Part shown: positions 39,042-48,504 of the stretch, in pieces
Layout of the letters: each line of letters begins with the position of its first letter
How positions within the stretch are numbered: position 1 is the stretch's first letter
Source: JASGTU01 sp963821815
GTDB lineage: Bacteria > Chloroflexota > Anaerolineae > Caldilineales > Caldilineaceae
Direction: 5' to 3'
NCBI GenBank assembly: GCA_963821815.1
Contig: CAWGFG010000006.1
Location: 2,914,001-2,978,000, forward strand
DNA: 64,000 nucleotides
Translations under genes and position numbers: made by a program
Notes under the pieces: model-generated
The model's database searches: none
Seen by the model: only the letters and a program-made list of their open reading frames with translations
Told to the model about the DNA's origin: nothing

Positions 39042-40109
39042 TCAACCGGCAAGGAATGCGTCCACAGCCGATTTGCTGATGCGGTACTGGCTACCGATCT
39101 TGCGTGCGCTCAGATCGCCGCTATCGATGATGGCCTGTACATCTTCGGTCGATACTTTCAGGTAGTTCGCCGCTTCTTCTAGCGTCATCACATCAGGTAC
39201 GCTGGCTGCTGCAGGTTGGGCGGCTTGTTGAGCTTGTTGCGGCTGCTGCGCACTCTGCATGGCGTTGGCAATCATTCCCGCCATCCCAGCGCCCATGCCG
39301 AGACCTGCGCCCAGGCTCATGCCTTCTGACGCGCCACCTCCACCTCCGCCGCCTGCCTCAGACGCGGATTGCATGGCCTGTGCCGCTTTGAACTTGATGT
39401 ACGAGTCCATGTTGCCGATGGCGCCCATGGCGGCGCGCTCGTCAATGGCTTTGGCCGTATCTTCCGTAGGCGTAATGGAAATGACCATGAACTGCTTGAG
39501 CGCGATGCCTATGGCGGAGAAATCATCCTGCAGCGTGGCGCGCATGGCAGAGCCTAGCTCATTGTACAGCGCAGCCATGTCGAAGATGCTGGTCATGTTC
39601 TCGGCCACCGCATCTGTCATGCGGCTGATAATGACGCCGCGCAAATAGTCCTCGATCTGCGTGGTCTGATACATGCCCTGCACGCCGACAATCTGGTCCA
39701 CGAAGCGCTTCGGGTCTTCCAGCTGCATGGTGTACTGACCGTTGGCGCGTAGCCGCACAAGTCCCAGCTCCGAATCACGCAGTGAGATGGGCTGTGGCGT
39801 ACCCCATTTCAAGTCTGTGAACTCGCGCATGTTGGTGAAGTAGACTTCAGCTGTGAAGATGGTGTCGCCGCCGGATGCAAGCTGCAGCAGACCGGTCAGA
39901 ATCGGCACATTGGCCGTTGTAATCGTATGCCGTCCCGGACCAAAGAGGTCCAGGGACTTACCGTCGCGATAGAAGACTGCGCGTTGGCTCTCGCGCACGA
40001 TCACTTGACTACCCAGGCGGAAGTCGCCGGAATCAAACTGCGGAATCCGTGAGACAAGCTCGTTTGGCCCTTGATTCGGGGCTTCAATGACATCAATTAT
40101 TCGTGGCAT
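39042..40109 (-). CDS. SPFH/Band-7 (YdjI-type) protein fused to an excisionase-like helix-turn-helix
   Basis: 355 residues. Residues 1 to about 235 form an SPFH domain of the YdjI/'virion core' type (SQVIVRESQRAVFYRDGKSLD, FGPGRHTITTANVP, FTNMREFTDLKWGTPQPI). These proteins assemble at membranes or in stress-linked complexes. A Gly/Met- and Gln/Ala-rich linker follows (about 250-300). The last 50 residues read VMTLEEAANYLKVSTEDVQA ... RKIGSQYRISKSAVDAFLAG, a complete excisionase-type DNA-binding helix-turn-helix. AAGGAG lies 11 bases before the ATG. It is the last gene of a minus-strand set with a coiled-coil protein, a winged-helix/zinc-ribbon protein and a DUF2207 protein. The HTH may recognise DNA or serve as a protein docking module; that is open. 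Confidence 0.85.
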   Translation of the reverse strand: MPRIIDVIEAPNQGPNELVSRIPQFDSGDFRLGSQVIVRESQRAVFYRDGKSLDLFGPGRHTITTANVPILTGLLQLASGGDTIFTAEVYFTNMREFTDLKWGTPQPISLRDSELGLVRLRANGQYTMQLEDPKRFVDQIVGVQGMYQTTQIEDYLRGVIISRMTDAVAENMTSIFDMAALYNELGSAMRATLQDDFSAIGIALKQFMVISITPTEDTAKAIDERAAMGAIGNMDSYIKFKAAQAMQSASEAGGGGGGGASEGMSLGAGLGMGAGMAGMIANAMQSAQQPQQAQQAAQPAAASVPDVMTLEEAANYLKVSTEDVQAIIDSGDLSARKIGSQYRISKSAVDAFLAG

Positions 40110-40247
40110 ATTGGATAAATCTCCTTGATCTGATTGCTATCCGCTCTGCGTCTTGGTATGTTAAATATTTGGCAAATAGAAAAACTAGTTAGCGCTGGTT
40201 ATAACTATTCGCCAGGCGCTCTATCCGTCGATTCATAGGCAGCGACA

Positions 40248-40862
40248 CTAAGTCGTGGCGTTCTGGTCCGAGTCCGTCGCCGTAGAATCTTCCAGCAGCC
40301 CGGCCTCAACCTTCGGTGCATAGGCGCTATCCAGCAGCAGGTCAGGATTTTCAACTGCATCCGAGCGCCGCTTGTAGAGCGTGTTGAGCTCGCTGAGCAA
40401 GTCATTCAACGTCCCAACTGCGTCCAATATGCCGTCGCCAGAATCTACCGCGCCGCCAACCTCATCCACGGCAGCCTCGACATCTACCGTGCGTTCCATC
40501 ATTGCTACGTCAAACTTATGCAGCGCGATAAGTTCCTCTTCTTTGATGCGCACGGGGTCGAAGAAACCGGCATACCCGTAGCTAGCCGTCTTGATGCGAT
40601 CGATGAGCGTCTGTAGCTTCTGCACCGAGCCGTCGACATCGTCCACATACTTGAGACCGCCGCTGTTGAGCAGGCTCTTCTGAATGTTGAACAGCGCCTG
40701 TTTCTGCTCGTCTAGGCGCGCTGCCAGCAATTCTCGCACACGTTTGTCCGCATCACGGCGCAGCTCTTTGTCCACATAACCGCTTACGCCTGGCAGGCCT
40801 TTGATCAACTTCTCAATAGCGCCCATGTTGTCACGTGCAGCATTAGCAAATGCATCACTCAT
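40248..40862 (-). CDS. Helical protein of unknown function in the SPFH cluster
   Basis: 204 residues, not recognised. It is largely charged helix with probable coiled-coil parts (ELRRDADKRVRELLAARLDE, DGILDAVGTLNDLLSELNTL), no signal peptide, no membrane segment and no cysteines. The N-terminus has a short MGAIEKLIKGLPGVSGYVDK segment. GAGGAG lies seven bases before the ATG, supporting the start. It sits between the SPFH-HTH gene and the zinc-ribbon gene on the same strand, so it may be a partner in a membrane-associated complex; that rests on position only. The C-terminal 25 residues are Asp/Thr-rich and probably disordered. Confidence 0.7.
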   Translation of the reverse strand: MSDAFANAARDNMGAIEKLIKGLPGVSGYVDKELRRDADKRVRELLAARLDEQKQALFNIQKSLLNSGGLKYVDDVDGSVQKLQTLIDRIKTASYGYAGFFDPVRIKEEELIALHKFDVAMMERTVDVEAAVDEVGGAVDSGDGILDAVGTLNDLLSELNTLYKRRSDAVENPDLLLDSAYAPKVEAGLLEDSTATDSDQNATT

Positions 40863-40936
40863 GCGAATTCTCCTCTATCTATCCGTCTCCAATGCCTACG
40901 ATTCTGGTGCCCGTCCACATCCGTACCGTGCGCAAG

Positions 40937-41482
40937 CTATGCTGTGGACGCCGCTGCGCGTTTCGTCAAGAATACCTGACTGCCACAATAGGGACAAACG
41001 ATCAATCCCTTGCCCGCGAACTCCAGCTGACCGCCGCAATTGGGGCATGTCTTGCCTTCGGTGAGCTGCTGGCTTTCCACGCTATAGAGTATGCCTCTGT
41101 CCCAGTCGATGGCGCCGCTAAAGAGCTGTTTGCCCACCAGGTTGCGGATCATATCTTCTACTTGGTCCTGCGGGACGCCCAACTCCACCACGACCTCGGC
41201 TATGGTGACTTGGCCTTGCGTCAGCACCATGTTCAGGACTGTTTTTTCCTGCGCCACGCGCGCGTAGTCTTCCTTCTCTGCGCTGCCCTTGCGGAGCAGG
41301 TAAACGCCTACGCCGAAGACCGGCGCCATGACCAGCAGCGCCAGAAAGATACCCAGTACCAGGCCACCGGACGACGTCTCTCCGGTGCCCATGGCTGTCA
41401 GCGCCCATGCGGTGAAACCTAAGAACAAAATTGCGCTGCCGATCATCATAATAATGCCGACAATTCGTCCGCTTCCAATCAT
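40937..41482 (-). CDS. Membrane protein with winged-helix segment and C-terminal zinc ribbon
   Basis: 181 residues. Two N-terminal helices (RIVGIIMMIGSAILFLGFTA and a second containing LGIFLALLVMAPVFGVGVYL) anchor it. A cytoplasmic winged-helix-like or PCI-like segment follows (LNMVLTQGQVTIAEVVVELG ... QVEDMIRNLVGKQLFSGAID). The C-terminus holds a zinc ribbon with CPNCGGQL and CPYCGSQ. AGGAAAGG lies seven bases before the start. The layout suggests a small regulator or scaffold at the membrane. It lies between the coiled-coil gene and the DUF2207 gene, all on one strand with gaps under 90 bp. Related proteins occur beside SPFH/YdjI genes in other bacteria (from memory); function is not established. 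Confidence 0.72.
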   Translation of the reverse strand: MIGSGRIVGIIMMIGSAILFLGFTAWALTAMGTGETSSGGLVLGIFLALLVMAPVFGVGVYLLRKGSAEKEDYARVAQEKTVLNMVLTQGQVTIAEVVVELGVPQDQVEDMIRNLVGKQLFSGAIDWDRGILYSVESQQLTEGKTCPNCGGQLEFAGKGLIVCPYCGSQVFLTKRAAASTA

Positions 41483-41566
41483 GCGCGTACCTTTCCTAGT
41501 TCGCTTGCCACAAATCGATATGAATCCCCATATGGTCCAGGTTTAAGCTGTACGGTCTAATTCGGC

Positions 41567-43576
41567 CTATCCGAAGCCGCCGCCTCCTCCACCACCGCCC
41601 CCCCCGCCGCCGCCACCGCCGCCGGAGAAACCGCCGCCGCCACTGCTCCAGCCGCCGCCGGAGGACGAGCTGGCAGGCCGGCTCGTGAAGGTGCTGCTGG
41701 CGGATGACAGCATGGCGCCCATGCCGACGCTCATGGCAGCCAAGCTGCTACCCATGCCGGAACTCATGTTGCCGAGTCCGCCGCCAAAGCTTGGTCCATC
41801 GCCCGAAGGCAATGACATGGACGGACCGCCGCCGGAAGCGCCGCCGCTTCCCGGACCCGGCGTGCCGAAGTACCAGTCGCGATAGGGGCCATACATGGCC
41901 GGGCCGGGGATATACCAGCCTGGCGCCGGAGCATCCACGCGCTCGAACTTCTTCATGTACTCTCTATCCAAGCCAAAGGCAATGGCATAAGGCAGCCACT
42001 GATCCCAAATCGCCTTCTGCGCTTCAAGGTCCGAGTATTTGTCGATATCCTTAAGATAGGTGCGGAAGGCCTTCCACTTGGCCGCTTCCTCGGCGCCCAA
42101 AGCCGTCTTGCGCGGCATATAGCGAGCCATGATCAACACGCCAACGGCTAAGATGCCGAGGCCAATGCCCGGAATAAAGGCCGCACTTGTGTAATCGGAG
42201 AAGACCACGGTCAGGAAAATGCCCAGGATTGCAGCGGCGATAATGCCGGCGATACCCAGGCAACCATACTGGCTGCGCACCGACTCCGGGCTGCGCTTGA
42301 AGTAGCCCTCATCGACTACACTCTGGTAGAGCGATTTCTTGATATCATCGACATCTTGATAGAACTTCTCCTTCAGGTCGGACAACTGTACCTCATCTTT
42401 GTGACCGAAGAGCGCTTCGAGCAGCTTCTCTTCATATTCATTTAGCTCAACGTCATCTCGCTCTTTACGATAGATGAAGTCCTTCTTGCTGCGCAGGAAG
42501 CCCTGCTCATCCGTTTCGGTGATGCTGATGGCTTTACGCCGCGCCAGGTCCACAACTGTGGCGAGGATATCTTCCATGTCGGCCCGTTCATCCAGCAGGG
42601 TGCCGGCCATGCCCGGAGCCAATGTGTCCGGCGGCTCAGGCAGATAGTCGGCTACCATCTCCACCGGTTTATCGCGTCCGTATCGGTACCAAATTAAATA
42701 CAGGCCTGCCAGACCGCCGATACCCAGCAGGAGACCAATCAAGCAGAACGAGAGCGTAATAATGGGCTCCCAGCGCGATTTGAAAGCAGCATCTGCTTCA
42801 GCCGCTGCCGCCTGCGCATCCGCCTGCGCCTGCCACGGCTGCACAACGCCGTCCACAATGCCCGGCGTGAATTCGACGCGAACCTCCAGGCCTTCCCCGG
42901 CATTCAGCCGACGGTCCAGCGTGAACGTGACCTGATTATTATCGCTGTTCACATTCGCGGAGGCCGAGCCGCGCGCGTCCTGTCCGTTGATATACGCAGC
43001 ATATTCCTGCACGGTAGCCCGGTTCGGCACGGTGACGCGTACTGCGCCATCCAGCACTGGGAACGAACGGTCGGAGTAGATGGCTTTCCACCAGACTTGG
43101 TCGCCGCCTTCGTAATAGCGCAGACCGTCGTGGACGGTATAGCTTAGCGAATAGGTCTCGCTGTTATTGGCGATGGGCGGGAAGTTCCAGCGGATTTCGT
43201 ATTGATAGCCTTGATCGTCTACGGTAAACGTGTACGGCGCAGTGCCGCTATTCACCAATTGGTAGACATTGCCGCTGGCATCCGTCAGCGACCAATTGTC
43301 CAGAGAGCTGAATTTATCCTTGGGGATGTTACGTGTGCCGAAGGTGAACTCGCCGTTGGTGAAGTCGATGGTCTGGTGCTCAGTTACGTCGAAGGTACTG
43401 TCTGTATTGACCGTGATGTCGACGTCGAAGCGGTCCCAAACGACCGATTTCTCCTGCGCAAGCGCTGCCGGCGCCGGACCCGCCAGCGGCAGCAACAGTA
43501 GTCCGGCCAGAATGATCGCAGCCAACAACCGCACCGGTACGGCCACGTTGGATAATTTATTGATGCGCTGCATCAT
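41567..43576 (-). CDS. DUF2207-family membrane protein with Gly-rich tail
   Basis: 669 residues from the ATG at 43576, which follows GGAGG by ten bases; an in-frame extension to 43696 has no ribosome site. A signal peptide (LLAAIILAGLLLLPLAGPAP, then Ala-rich) leads into a beta-rich extracytoplasmic DUF2207 domain (WDRFDVDITVNTDSTFDVTE, GLRYYEGGDQVWWKAIYSDR). Helices appear around residues 300 and 465-500, with a cytoplasmic winged-helix-like region between them (LARRKAISITETDEQGFLRS). The C-terminus is a long Gly/Ser-rich tail that ends in about 17 nearly uninterrupted Gly. That tail is a family habit. The role is unknown, though DUF2207 proteins are typical partners of LemA or SPFH genes. 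Confidence 0.85.
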   Translation of the reverse strand: MMQRINKLSNVAVPVRLLAAIILAGLLLLPLAGPAPAALAQEKSVVWDRFDVDITVNTDSTFDVTEHQTIDFTNGEFTFGTRNIPKDKFSSLDNWSLTDASGNVYQLVNSGTAPYTFTVDDQGYQYEIRWNFPPIANNSETYSLSYTVHDGLRYYEGGDQVWWKAIYSDRSFPVLDGAVRVTVPNRATVQEYAAYINGQDARGSASANVNSDNNQVTFTLDRRLNAGEGLEVRVEFTPGIVDGVVQPWQAQADAQAAAAEADAAFKSRWEPIITLSFCLIGLLLGIGGLAGLYLIWYRYGRDKPVEMVADYLPEPPDTLAPGMAGTLLDERADMEDILATVVDLARRKAISITETDEQGFLRSKKDFIYRKERDDVELNEYEEKLLEALFGHKDEVQLSDLKEKFYQDVDDIKKSLYQSVVDEGYFKRSPESVRSQYGCLGIAGIIAAAILGIFLTVVFSDYTSAAFIPGIGLGILAVGVLIMARYMPRKTALGAEEAAKWKAFRTYLKDIDKYSDLEAQKAIWDQWLPYAIAFGLDREYMKKFERVDAPAPGWYIPGPAMYGPYRDWYFGTPGPGSGGASGGGPSMSLPSGDGPSFGGGLGNMSSGMGSSLAAMSVGMGAMLSSASSTFTSRPASSSSGGGWSSGGGGFSGGGGGGGGGGGGGGGGFG

Positions 43577-43973
43577 ATGCTTGAAGCCTCCAAATCCTTT
43601 GCAAAGGCGAGATGTATGGAATTGGATAGTATCGGAACCACGCTCGCTGATGATCATAGTGCACGCCCGACTCTGTCTAGCTAGAGTGTGACACATCCGT
43701 CTTGGCTATGCAACACGATGTTCATCACAGCGAATCTATACACAATACGACCAGAACCGGAACTGGTTTCGAACATCATTTTGTACGAGTTTCTGCCGAA
43801 GCGCCTGACATCATGCCGATGAGCGACTGACAATTCAAGTCAGGTCCGCGTTGCGATGATACCAGCCTGTCTAGTTATGCGCCAGACACGCCAGCGTACT
43901 GGACGACCTGTCGGTGGCCATCCGCTGGAATGTACCTTGTAGGAGGGAAATGGGAATCGGAGATTGTGATTAA
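43577..43973. other. Gap upstream of the DUF2207 gene
   Basis: 397 bases between the end of scpB and the DUF2207 start. It must contain the promoter of the SPFH/DUF2207 set. No convincing promoter, RNA or gene is seen; the in-frame extension of the DUF2207 frame runs to 43696 but lacks a ribosome site. Confidence 0.4.
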
Positions 43974-44903
43974 TTAGTTGGCTCGAGCCGCGTTGGGAAC
44001 GTTCCCTTCCGAAGCGTCCTCGACAGTGAGTTCGGTCGCGGCGTGCAGCAGATCTGCGTCATCTTCGCCCAGTGGAGGCAGCTCGCCCAGCTCTGTGATG
44101 CCGAAATGCTGCATGAATAACTCTGTGACGCCGTATAAGATCGGTCGGCCTACGACATCCTGCCTACCGAGTTCTTCGATGAGCCCGCGTGCGGTCAGCG
44201 AGCGCAGTACTCCGGAGCAGTCAACTCCGCGCACAGCTTCAACCTGCACACGCGTAACAGGCTGACGATAGGCAATGATGGCCAGCGACTCCAACGCCGC
44301 GCGGCTGAGCTTCGTGCTGACATCAATGTTCAGGAAGTCCTCGACGAAGGTAGCCGCTGGTGGCGCTGTAACCAACTGATAACGACCGTTGTGCGCTTGG
44401 AGGCGCAGCCCGCTGCCCCGTTCCTTGTAGCGCGTTGCGAGAAGCTGCAGACCGACTTCGACTTGAGCCTCTTTCAGGCGCAACGACTTTGCCAAATTGG
44501 CGGCAGGGACCGCTTCGCCGGCGACAAAGAGCAGACTCTCTAGCACGGTGGTCAGCTCAACCAGTTCTTCGCCGGCCAACAGCATGAGTTGATCGGCCTC
44601 TGCAGGCTGCGGCATCGCCTCCATGTGCTGTGCCGAAATCGGCAGGCCATCGGTGGGGCCGCCATGGTAAGGCGTTCCGTTGTGCGGATTCTGCTTGCCG
44701 TTTGCCGTTGCATTTACTTGTCCGGTCGCTGCAGCGTACACTATCTCGTCATTGGCTTCGCTGACGCCGACGGCTACGCCATGAGTCTGTCCGTTAGCGC
44801 GGCTCTGGGACCGACTATTGGCTGGATCTTTTGTGCCGCCGTTTGTGTATCCATTCCCGGATGCGACGTCGATGGGATTATGTATCAGCTGAAGTTCCGG
44901 CAT
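43974..44903 (-). CDS. scpB: Segregation and condensation protein B with long N-terminal extension
   Basis: 309 residues. From about residue 113 it is a standard ScpB: ELTTVLESLLFVAGEAVPAA, then the double winged-helix region with LSRAALESLAIIAYRQPVTR and GLIEELGRQDVVGRPILYGV. ScpB binds ScpA and SMC to build the condensin complex for chromosome segregation. The first 110 residues are an unusual Asn/Gly/Thr-rich, probably disordered extension, and the C-terminus has an acidic tail. The start is supported by AAGGA five bases upstream. ScpA, which often lies next to scpB, is not in the window. An AmaP-like gene lies just upstream on the same strand. Confidence 0.92.
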   Translation of the reverse strand: MPELQLIHNPIDVASGNGYTNGGTKDPANSRSQSRANGQTHGVAVGVSEANDEIVYAAATGQVNATANGKQNPHNGTPYHGGPTDGLPISAQHMEAMPQPAEADQLMLLAGEELVELTTVLESLLFVAGEAVPAANLAKSLRLKEAQVEVGLQLLATRYKERGSGLRLQAHNGRYQLVTAPPAATFVEDFLNIDVSTKLSRAALESLAIIAYRQPVTRVQVEAVRGVDCSGVLRSLTARGLIEELGRQDVVGRPILYGVTELFMQHFGITELGELPPLGEDDADLLHAATELTVEDASEGNVPNAARAN

Positions 44904-44967
44904 ATCGTTCCTTGTATGTTACTGGTGTTCAAAGACTTGCTGCTGCGCATAGTGCGCCGCGTCTGGC

Positions 44968-45531
44968 CTACTGCACCCATTCCGGTTCCATGGGCGCATA
45001 GCGCATACGAACGTCCAGCTTGCCCAGTTTCAGGCCCATATCCTGCTCGATGATCTCTCGCGTCACATCGACTACCTCGTCCGTCTTCATGGGCACGTCA
45101 ATGTCCGGCGCTGTCTCGATCTCCAGTTTGATGTCGACGGCTACGCCTTTGGAGCGCACAGTTGGCACCACAGAGATTACTTCCGAAAGCTGATCCAATC
45201 GCCATGTAAGGCGACGCGCAATGCTGCCTGTATCCAGTTCGACAGTGCCGCCCTGTCCGGTTCGCAGTCGCACACCGCGTGCCCGCGCTGTCCATACTTC
45301 CAGGAAAGCCAGAAAACCGAATAGCAGAACCGCAGCCACCGCCACGGCAATCTGTCCTATTAGAAAGTTGGTGGAGTTCTCAATCTGTTGCTGAGCCACC
45401 CACTGCACCAAGTCGGAGAGCGCCGACTGCAGCCACTGCAGTATGGACAATGGCGCCGTCGCCGTCAGACTCACAATGACCAGCAAAAGTAACCATAGCG
45501 TTGTTGCTACGACGCGGTTGAACGTGTTCAT
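44968..45531 (-). CDS. AmaP/Asp23-family alkaline shock protein
   Basis: 187 residues with two N-terminal membrane helices (RVVATTLWLLLLVIVSLTAT and QIAVAVAAVLLFGFLAFLEV) and a C-terminal Asp23/Gls24-like domain (IARRLTWRLDQLSEVISVVP, VAVDIKLEIETAPDIDVPMK). This is the layout of AmaP, the membrane anchor of Asp23 in Gram-positive bacteria, linked to envelope stress. The start ATG at 45531 has only a weak ribosome site. It precedes scpB by 64 bp on the same strand and may be cotranscribed with it. No separate Asp23 gene is in the window. Confidence 0.8.
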   Translation of the reverse strand: MNTFNRVVATTLWLLLLVIVSLTATAPLSILQWLQSALSDLVQWVAQQQIENSTNFLIGQIAVAVAAVLLFGFLAFLEVWTARARGVRLRTGQGGTVELDTGSIARRLTWRLDQLSEVISVVPTVRSKGVAVDIKLEIETAPDIDVPMKTDEVVDVTREIIEQDMGLKLGKLDVRMRYAPMEPEWVQ

Positions 45532-45648
45532 AAGAACGAGTCCGCCGGCTTGACGATGTTGACCGGCAGCTTCTTCTACACCCTCCGAGGCAACACACTT
45601 TTGTTCAACTCGACACTGCTATAGGACCTGCGGCGATTATACATCAAC

Positions 45649-48504
45649 TCAATTCTCTTGGCGAACAGACCACAGTCGCGCCATAACAAGTGCGAGACTC
45701 ACCAGCAGCAACCCGCTTGCTGTCATCCAGAGCGCGATTGTCCAGTGTGTAGGGCGGTACTGAAAGCGCACCAGGTGCTCCCCCGCCGGTACGTATACGC
45801 CGCGCAGGAGATGATTTGCGGCGTAGACCGGCGTGTCAGTGCCGTCCACCGTCGCCGACCAGCCTGGGTAATTCACATCGCTCAAGACGACAAAGCCTTC
45901 GTCTGGGCTATCCGTACGCAGCTCTACACTATCGTTTTGGTATCCGAGAATCTCAACTGCGCCCGGAGTGGCCTTTCCGCCGACCAGCGCGCGCCCCTTC
46001 GTGACTACCGCAGCATCGCCTGGTGCGAAAGTCGGATCAGACAGCATGGCCTGTACCTGTGTCAGTGCGTCCGCGTCACTCGCTGCCGGCAAGACTGAAT
46101 CCACAAGATAGGCGCGGGGCAGATTGTCCAGGTTCTCGTAGATCTTCACATCGCCGCTGTGTACGCGCTGAAAGCGACCGCGATCGCTGGGCGTCAGCGC
46201 CAGGAACATGCCCGTTCGCTCGTCGTAAAGCGTAGCCGCTTGCACGATCACATTCGGCCCGTTCACGCGCGACACAACAAGCTCATCCACGTTGGCAGGC
46301 GCATCCAGGGGCAGGCGCACGCGATACTCCTGCGAATTGCCTTCCACGTCGCGATACACCACAGTCGCACCACTGGACGCAGCCATCGCACTGTCCAATG
46401 TACCGTCGGCTAGTTGCGCACCGGGCTCGGGTCCGGCAACTACGGTCCACTCGCCGACTGGCAGACCGTTGTTCCGGGCCGTAACGTGTAGAACATCTGT
46501 ATTCTGTGTAACGGTCGCGACGTCGGTCTTGTCAAGCGCGCCGATGAGGTCCACATGCGTAGTGCTGAACGGATAGGGCGCCTCAATGGACAGAGCATCC
46601 AGTCCATCCGCTGCGAATCTAGCGCCGATCTGCCGGTCGTAGTAGACGTCGTCGAACCAGAGATCCTTGACCTTATCGGTAATGATGTATTGTACGTTGA
46701 ACAGGCTAAGAAGGCGGCTGTCGGGCATGCGAGAAAGTTGCTCTCGCAGACGGCCATCCTTCATTAGTTGGTCTGGCGGAATGAACAATTCGAGTGCGGC
46801 CAAATACTGCTTCAGCGGCAGCACGCCGCCGTCGAACCCATCCACACTGGGAATGCGCCGCAGCAGTGCTAGATTCGGCGCCAGGATTTCCTGAGCCTTC
46901 AGAGCGACGATAAGTTGGTCGAATGCAGCCTGGTCCAATTGACCAGTCTCGTCCACCAGAATGCGCTGGTAGTCGGCCATATCGCCAGGATCAAAGGCGA
47001 TTTCGCTCATGCTAAGAAAGCGTCCCGCCGCGCCCGGGCCGATCTCGCTGCGAGCCGGGTCGGTTAGCAGATGGGCGGGCGCCGTGCGCATATCATAGAC
47101 AGCCAGCGGCGCGGTTGGATGCGTGTGCGGGAGACTGCGTGCCGCCAGCAGCAGCTCGAGCGCCATGACGGCTAGCAAACCGGTTGCGATTAAGACGCCT
47201 GGTTGCAGACCAAGAAGCCGGCGCTGCATGGTCATTCGTCTTCGCAGGCTGTCAATCACTACTTCTGCGCCGAGCCCAGCCAGCACTGCACCGCCAATCG
47301 TGTAGAGCATCATCCAACGCGCAGGCGCCCGGAAGAGGTCGAAACCGGGTACGATGCGGTAGAGCAGGTAATAGAATGGGTTCCAGCGGCCCACAGCCAG
47401 AAACAGACCCATGAACACGAAAAGCAGGCCGAACTGACGACTTGTGCCGCGCCCTCGCCAGGCGCCAAGCACAGCCAGCACAAGCCCAATCAAGCCAATA
47501 TAGGCTACGTATTCAGTATAACCTAGTGTGTTGAATACTACGCCCAGATCGGCCAACCCGTAGCTGGGCAGCAGCGTCCAGGGCAGGAGGAAAGGCATCA
47601 GGCTGAAGCTGCTGGTTTCCGCATAGGTGAGGCCGCCGCTGCGCAACCCGAGCTCGCTCAGTTCCAAGGTAGGAAGCAGTTGCACGCCGCTGAGGAGCAA
47701 GCCGAATAGCCCGCCCGCAGCGTAGATGACCGTGCGCGGTACAGTGATGCGCCATCCCTCTGCCCAGCCGGATCGACTGCGCCATCGCCGGATACCGGCA
47801 AAAATGGGCCATACCACCCAAATGCCCACACCGAACAGATTGATATAGACCGTCTGTGTATGGCCTGCCGTAAACATGAGCGCCACCACCACTCCGAACG
47901 CAGCGGAGCGACCCAGCATCGCAGGGTTCCACAGACGCGCTCGCCAACCGGTTGCGGATGATCCTGTGGGCCAGGCGTCCACCGCTAGCAGAGCCCACGG
48001 CAACCAAGCGGCCCCGTTCATCTGGTTGATGTGGCCGATAAGTCCGCCGTAGAAACCGCTGCCCGCTAGCACCAGCGCCGTCGTTGCCGCGGCAGCGACG
48101 CTCCGTCGCCAGTGCCGCATGAGCGCATAGCCGCCCATGCCCAGCAGCCAGGTATGTACGGCTGCGCTCCAGTAAAGCTGTTTGGTAACCGGCAGCCAAC
48201 TCAACGGCCAATGCAGCGGATAAAATACCGCCGCCTGTGGATTTGCCAGGAACGGCGCACCGAGAAAAATGTAGGGATTCCAGAAGGGTGTGTGGTGTTG
48301 GCGGAGAGCCGCGGCAGCGAAATCGCGATAGGGGTAGAAATAGCTCAGGATGTCGCCGCTCGCTAGCACCCGGTTGGTAAAAAGCAGTCGATAGTAGAGC
48401 AGACCGGCGAAGAGCGCTAAACCTACGCCTGCGATAACATATTCGACTAGGCGTGGAGGTATCGAAAACGTCGTCTGCTGGGACGGTTCGCGAGTCGTAC
48501 TCAT
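45649..48504 (-). CDS. YfhO-family membrane protein
   Basis: 951 residues with about twelve to thirteen membrane helices and a large soluble C-terminal part before a last helix (WTIALWMTASGLLLVSLALV). The family signature is clear near the N-terminus: VLASGDILSYFYPYRDFAAA, FWNPYIFLGAPFLANPQAAV and FYPLHWPLSWLP. YfhO is a GT-C-fold protein; in Gram-positives relatives glycosylate lipoteichoic acid or supply bactoprenol-linked sugars. The C-terminal extracytoplasmic region ends with DVNYPGWSATVDGTDTPVYA, a widespread feature of the family. The start at 48504 makes an ATGA overlap with the upstream GT39 gene; a longer frame to 48660 runs into that gene and is unlikely. Acceptor unknown. Confidence 0.88.
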   Translation of the reverse strand: MSTTREPSQQTTFSIPPRLVEYVIAGVGLALFAGLLYYRLLFTNRVLASGDILSYFYPYRDFAAAALRQHHTPFWNPYIFLGAPFLANPQAAVFYPLHWPLSWLPVTKQLYWSAAVHTWLLGMGGYALMRHWRRSVAAAATTALVLAGSGFYGGLIGHINQMNGAAWLPWALLAVDAWPTGSSATGWRARLWNPAMLGRSAAFGVVVALMFTAGHTQTVYINLFGVGIWVVWPIFAGIRRWRSRSGWAEGWRITVPRTVIYAAGGLFGLLLSGVQLLPTLELSELGLRSGGLTYAETSSFSLMPFLLPWTLLPSYGLADLGVVFNTLGYTEYVAYIGLIGLVLAVLGAWRGRGTSRQFGLLFVFMGLFLAVGRWNPFYYLLYRIVPGFDLFRAPARWMMLYTIGGAVLAGLGAEVVIDSLRRRMTMQRRLLGLQPGVLIATGLLAVMALELLLAARSLPHTHPTAPLAVYDMRTAPAHLLTDPARSEIGPGAAGRFLSMSEIAFDPGDMADYQRILVDETGQLDQAAFDQLIVALKAQEILAPNLALLRRIPSVDGFDGGVLPLKQYLAALELFIPPDQLMKDGRLREQLSRMPDSRLLSLFNVQYIITDKVKDLWFDDVYYDRQIGARFAADGLDALSIEAPYPFSTTHVDLIGALDKTDVATVTQNTDVLHVTARNNGLPVGEWTVVAGPEPGAQLADGTLDSAMAASSGATVVYRDVEGNSQEYRVRLPLDAPANVDELVVSRVNGPNVIVQAATLYDERTGMFLALTPSDRGRFQRVHSGDVKIYENLDNLPRAYLVDSVLPAASDADALTQVQAMLSDPTFAPGDAAVVTKGRALVGGKATPGAVEILGYQNDSVELRTDSPDEGFVVLSDVNYPGWSATVDGTDTPVYAANHLLRGVYVPAGEHLVRFQYRPTHWTIALWMTASGLLLVSLALVMARLWSVRQEN

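Noticed and set aside
38363..39079. Long plus-strand open frame of 238 codons in the gap before the SPFH gene
   Set aside because: It overlaps the S49 and SPFH genes in antisense, is rich in Arg/Ser/Pro, and has no ribosome site or motif.
41567..41660. Glycine-rich stretch as a simple-sequence repeat artefact
   Set aside because: It is in frame at the C-terminus of a DUF2207 protein, and such Gly-rich tails are common in that family.
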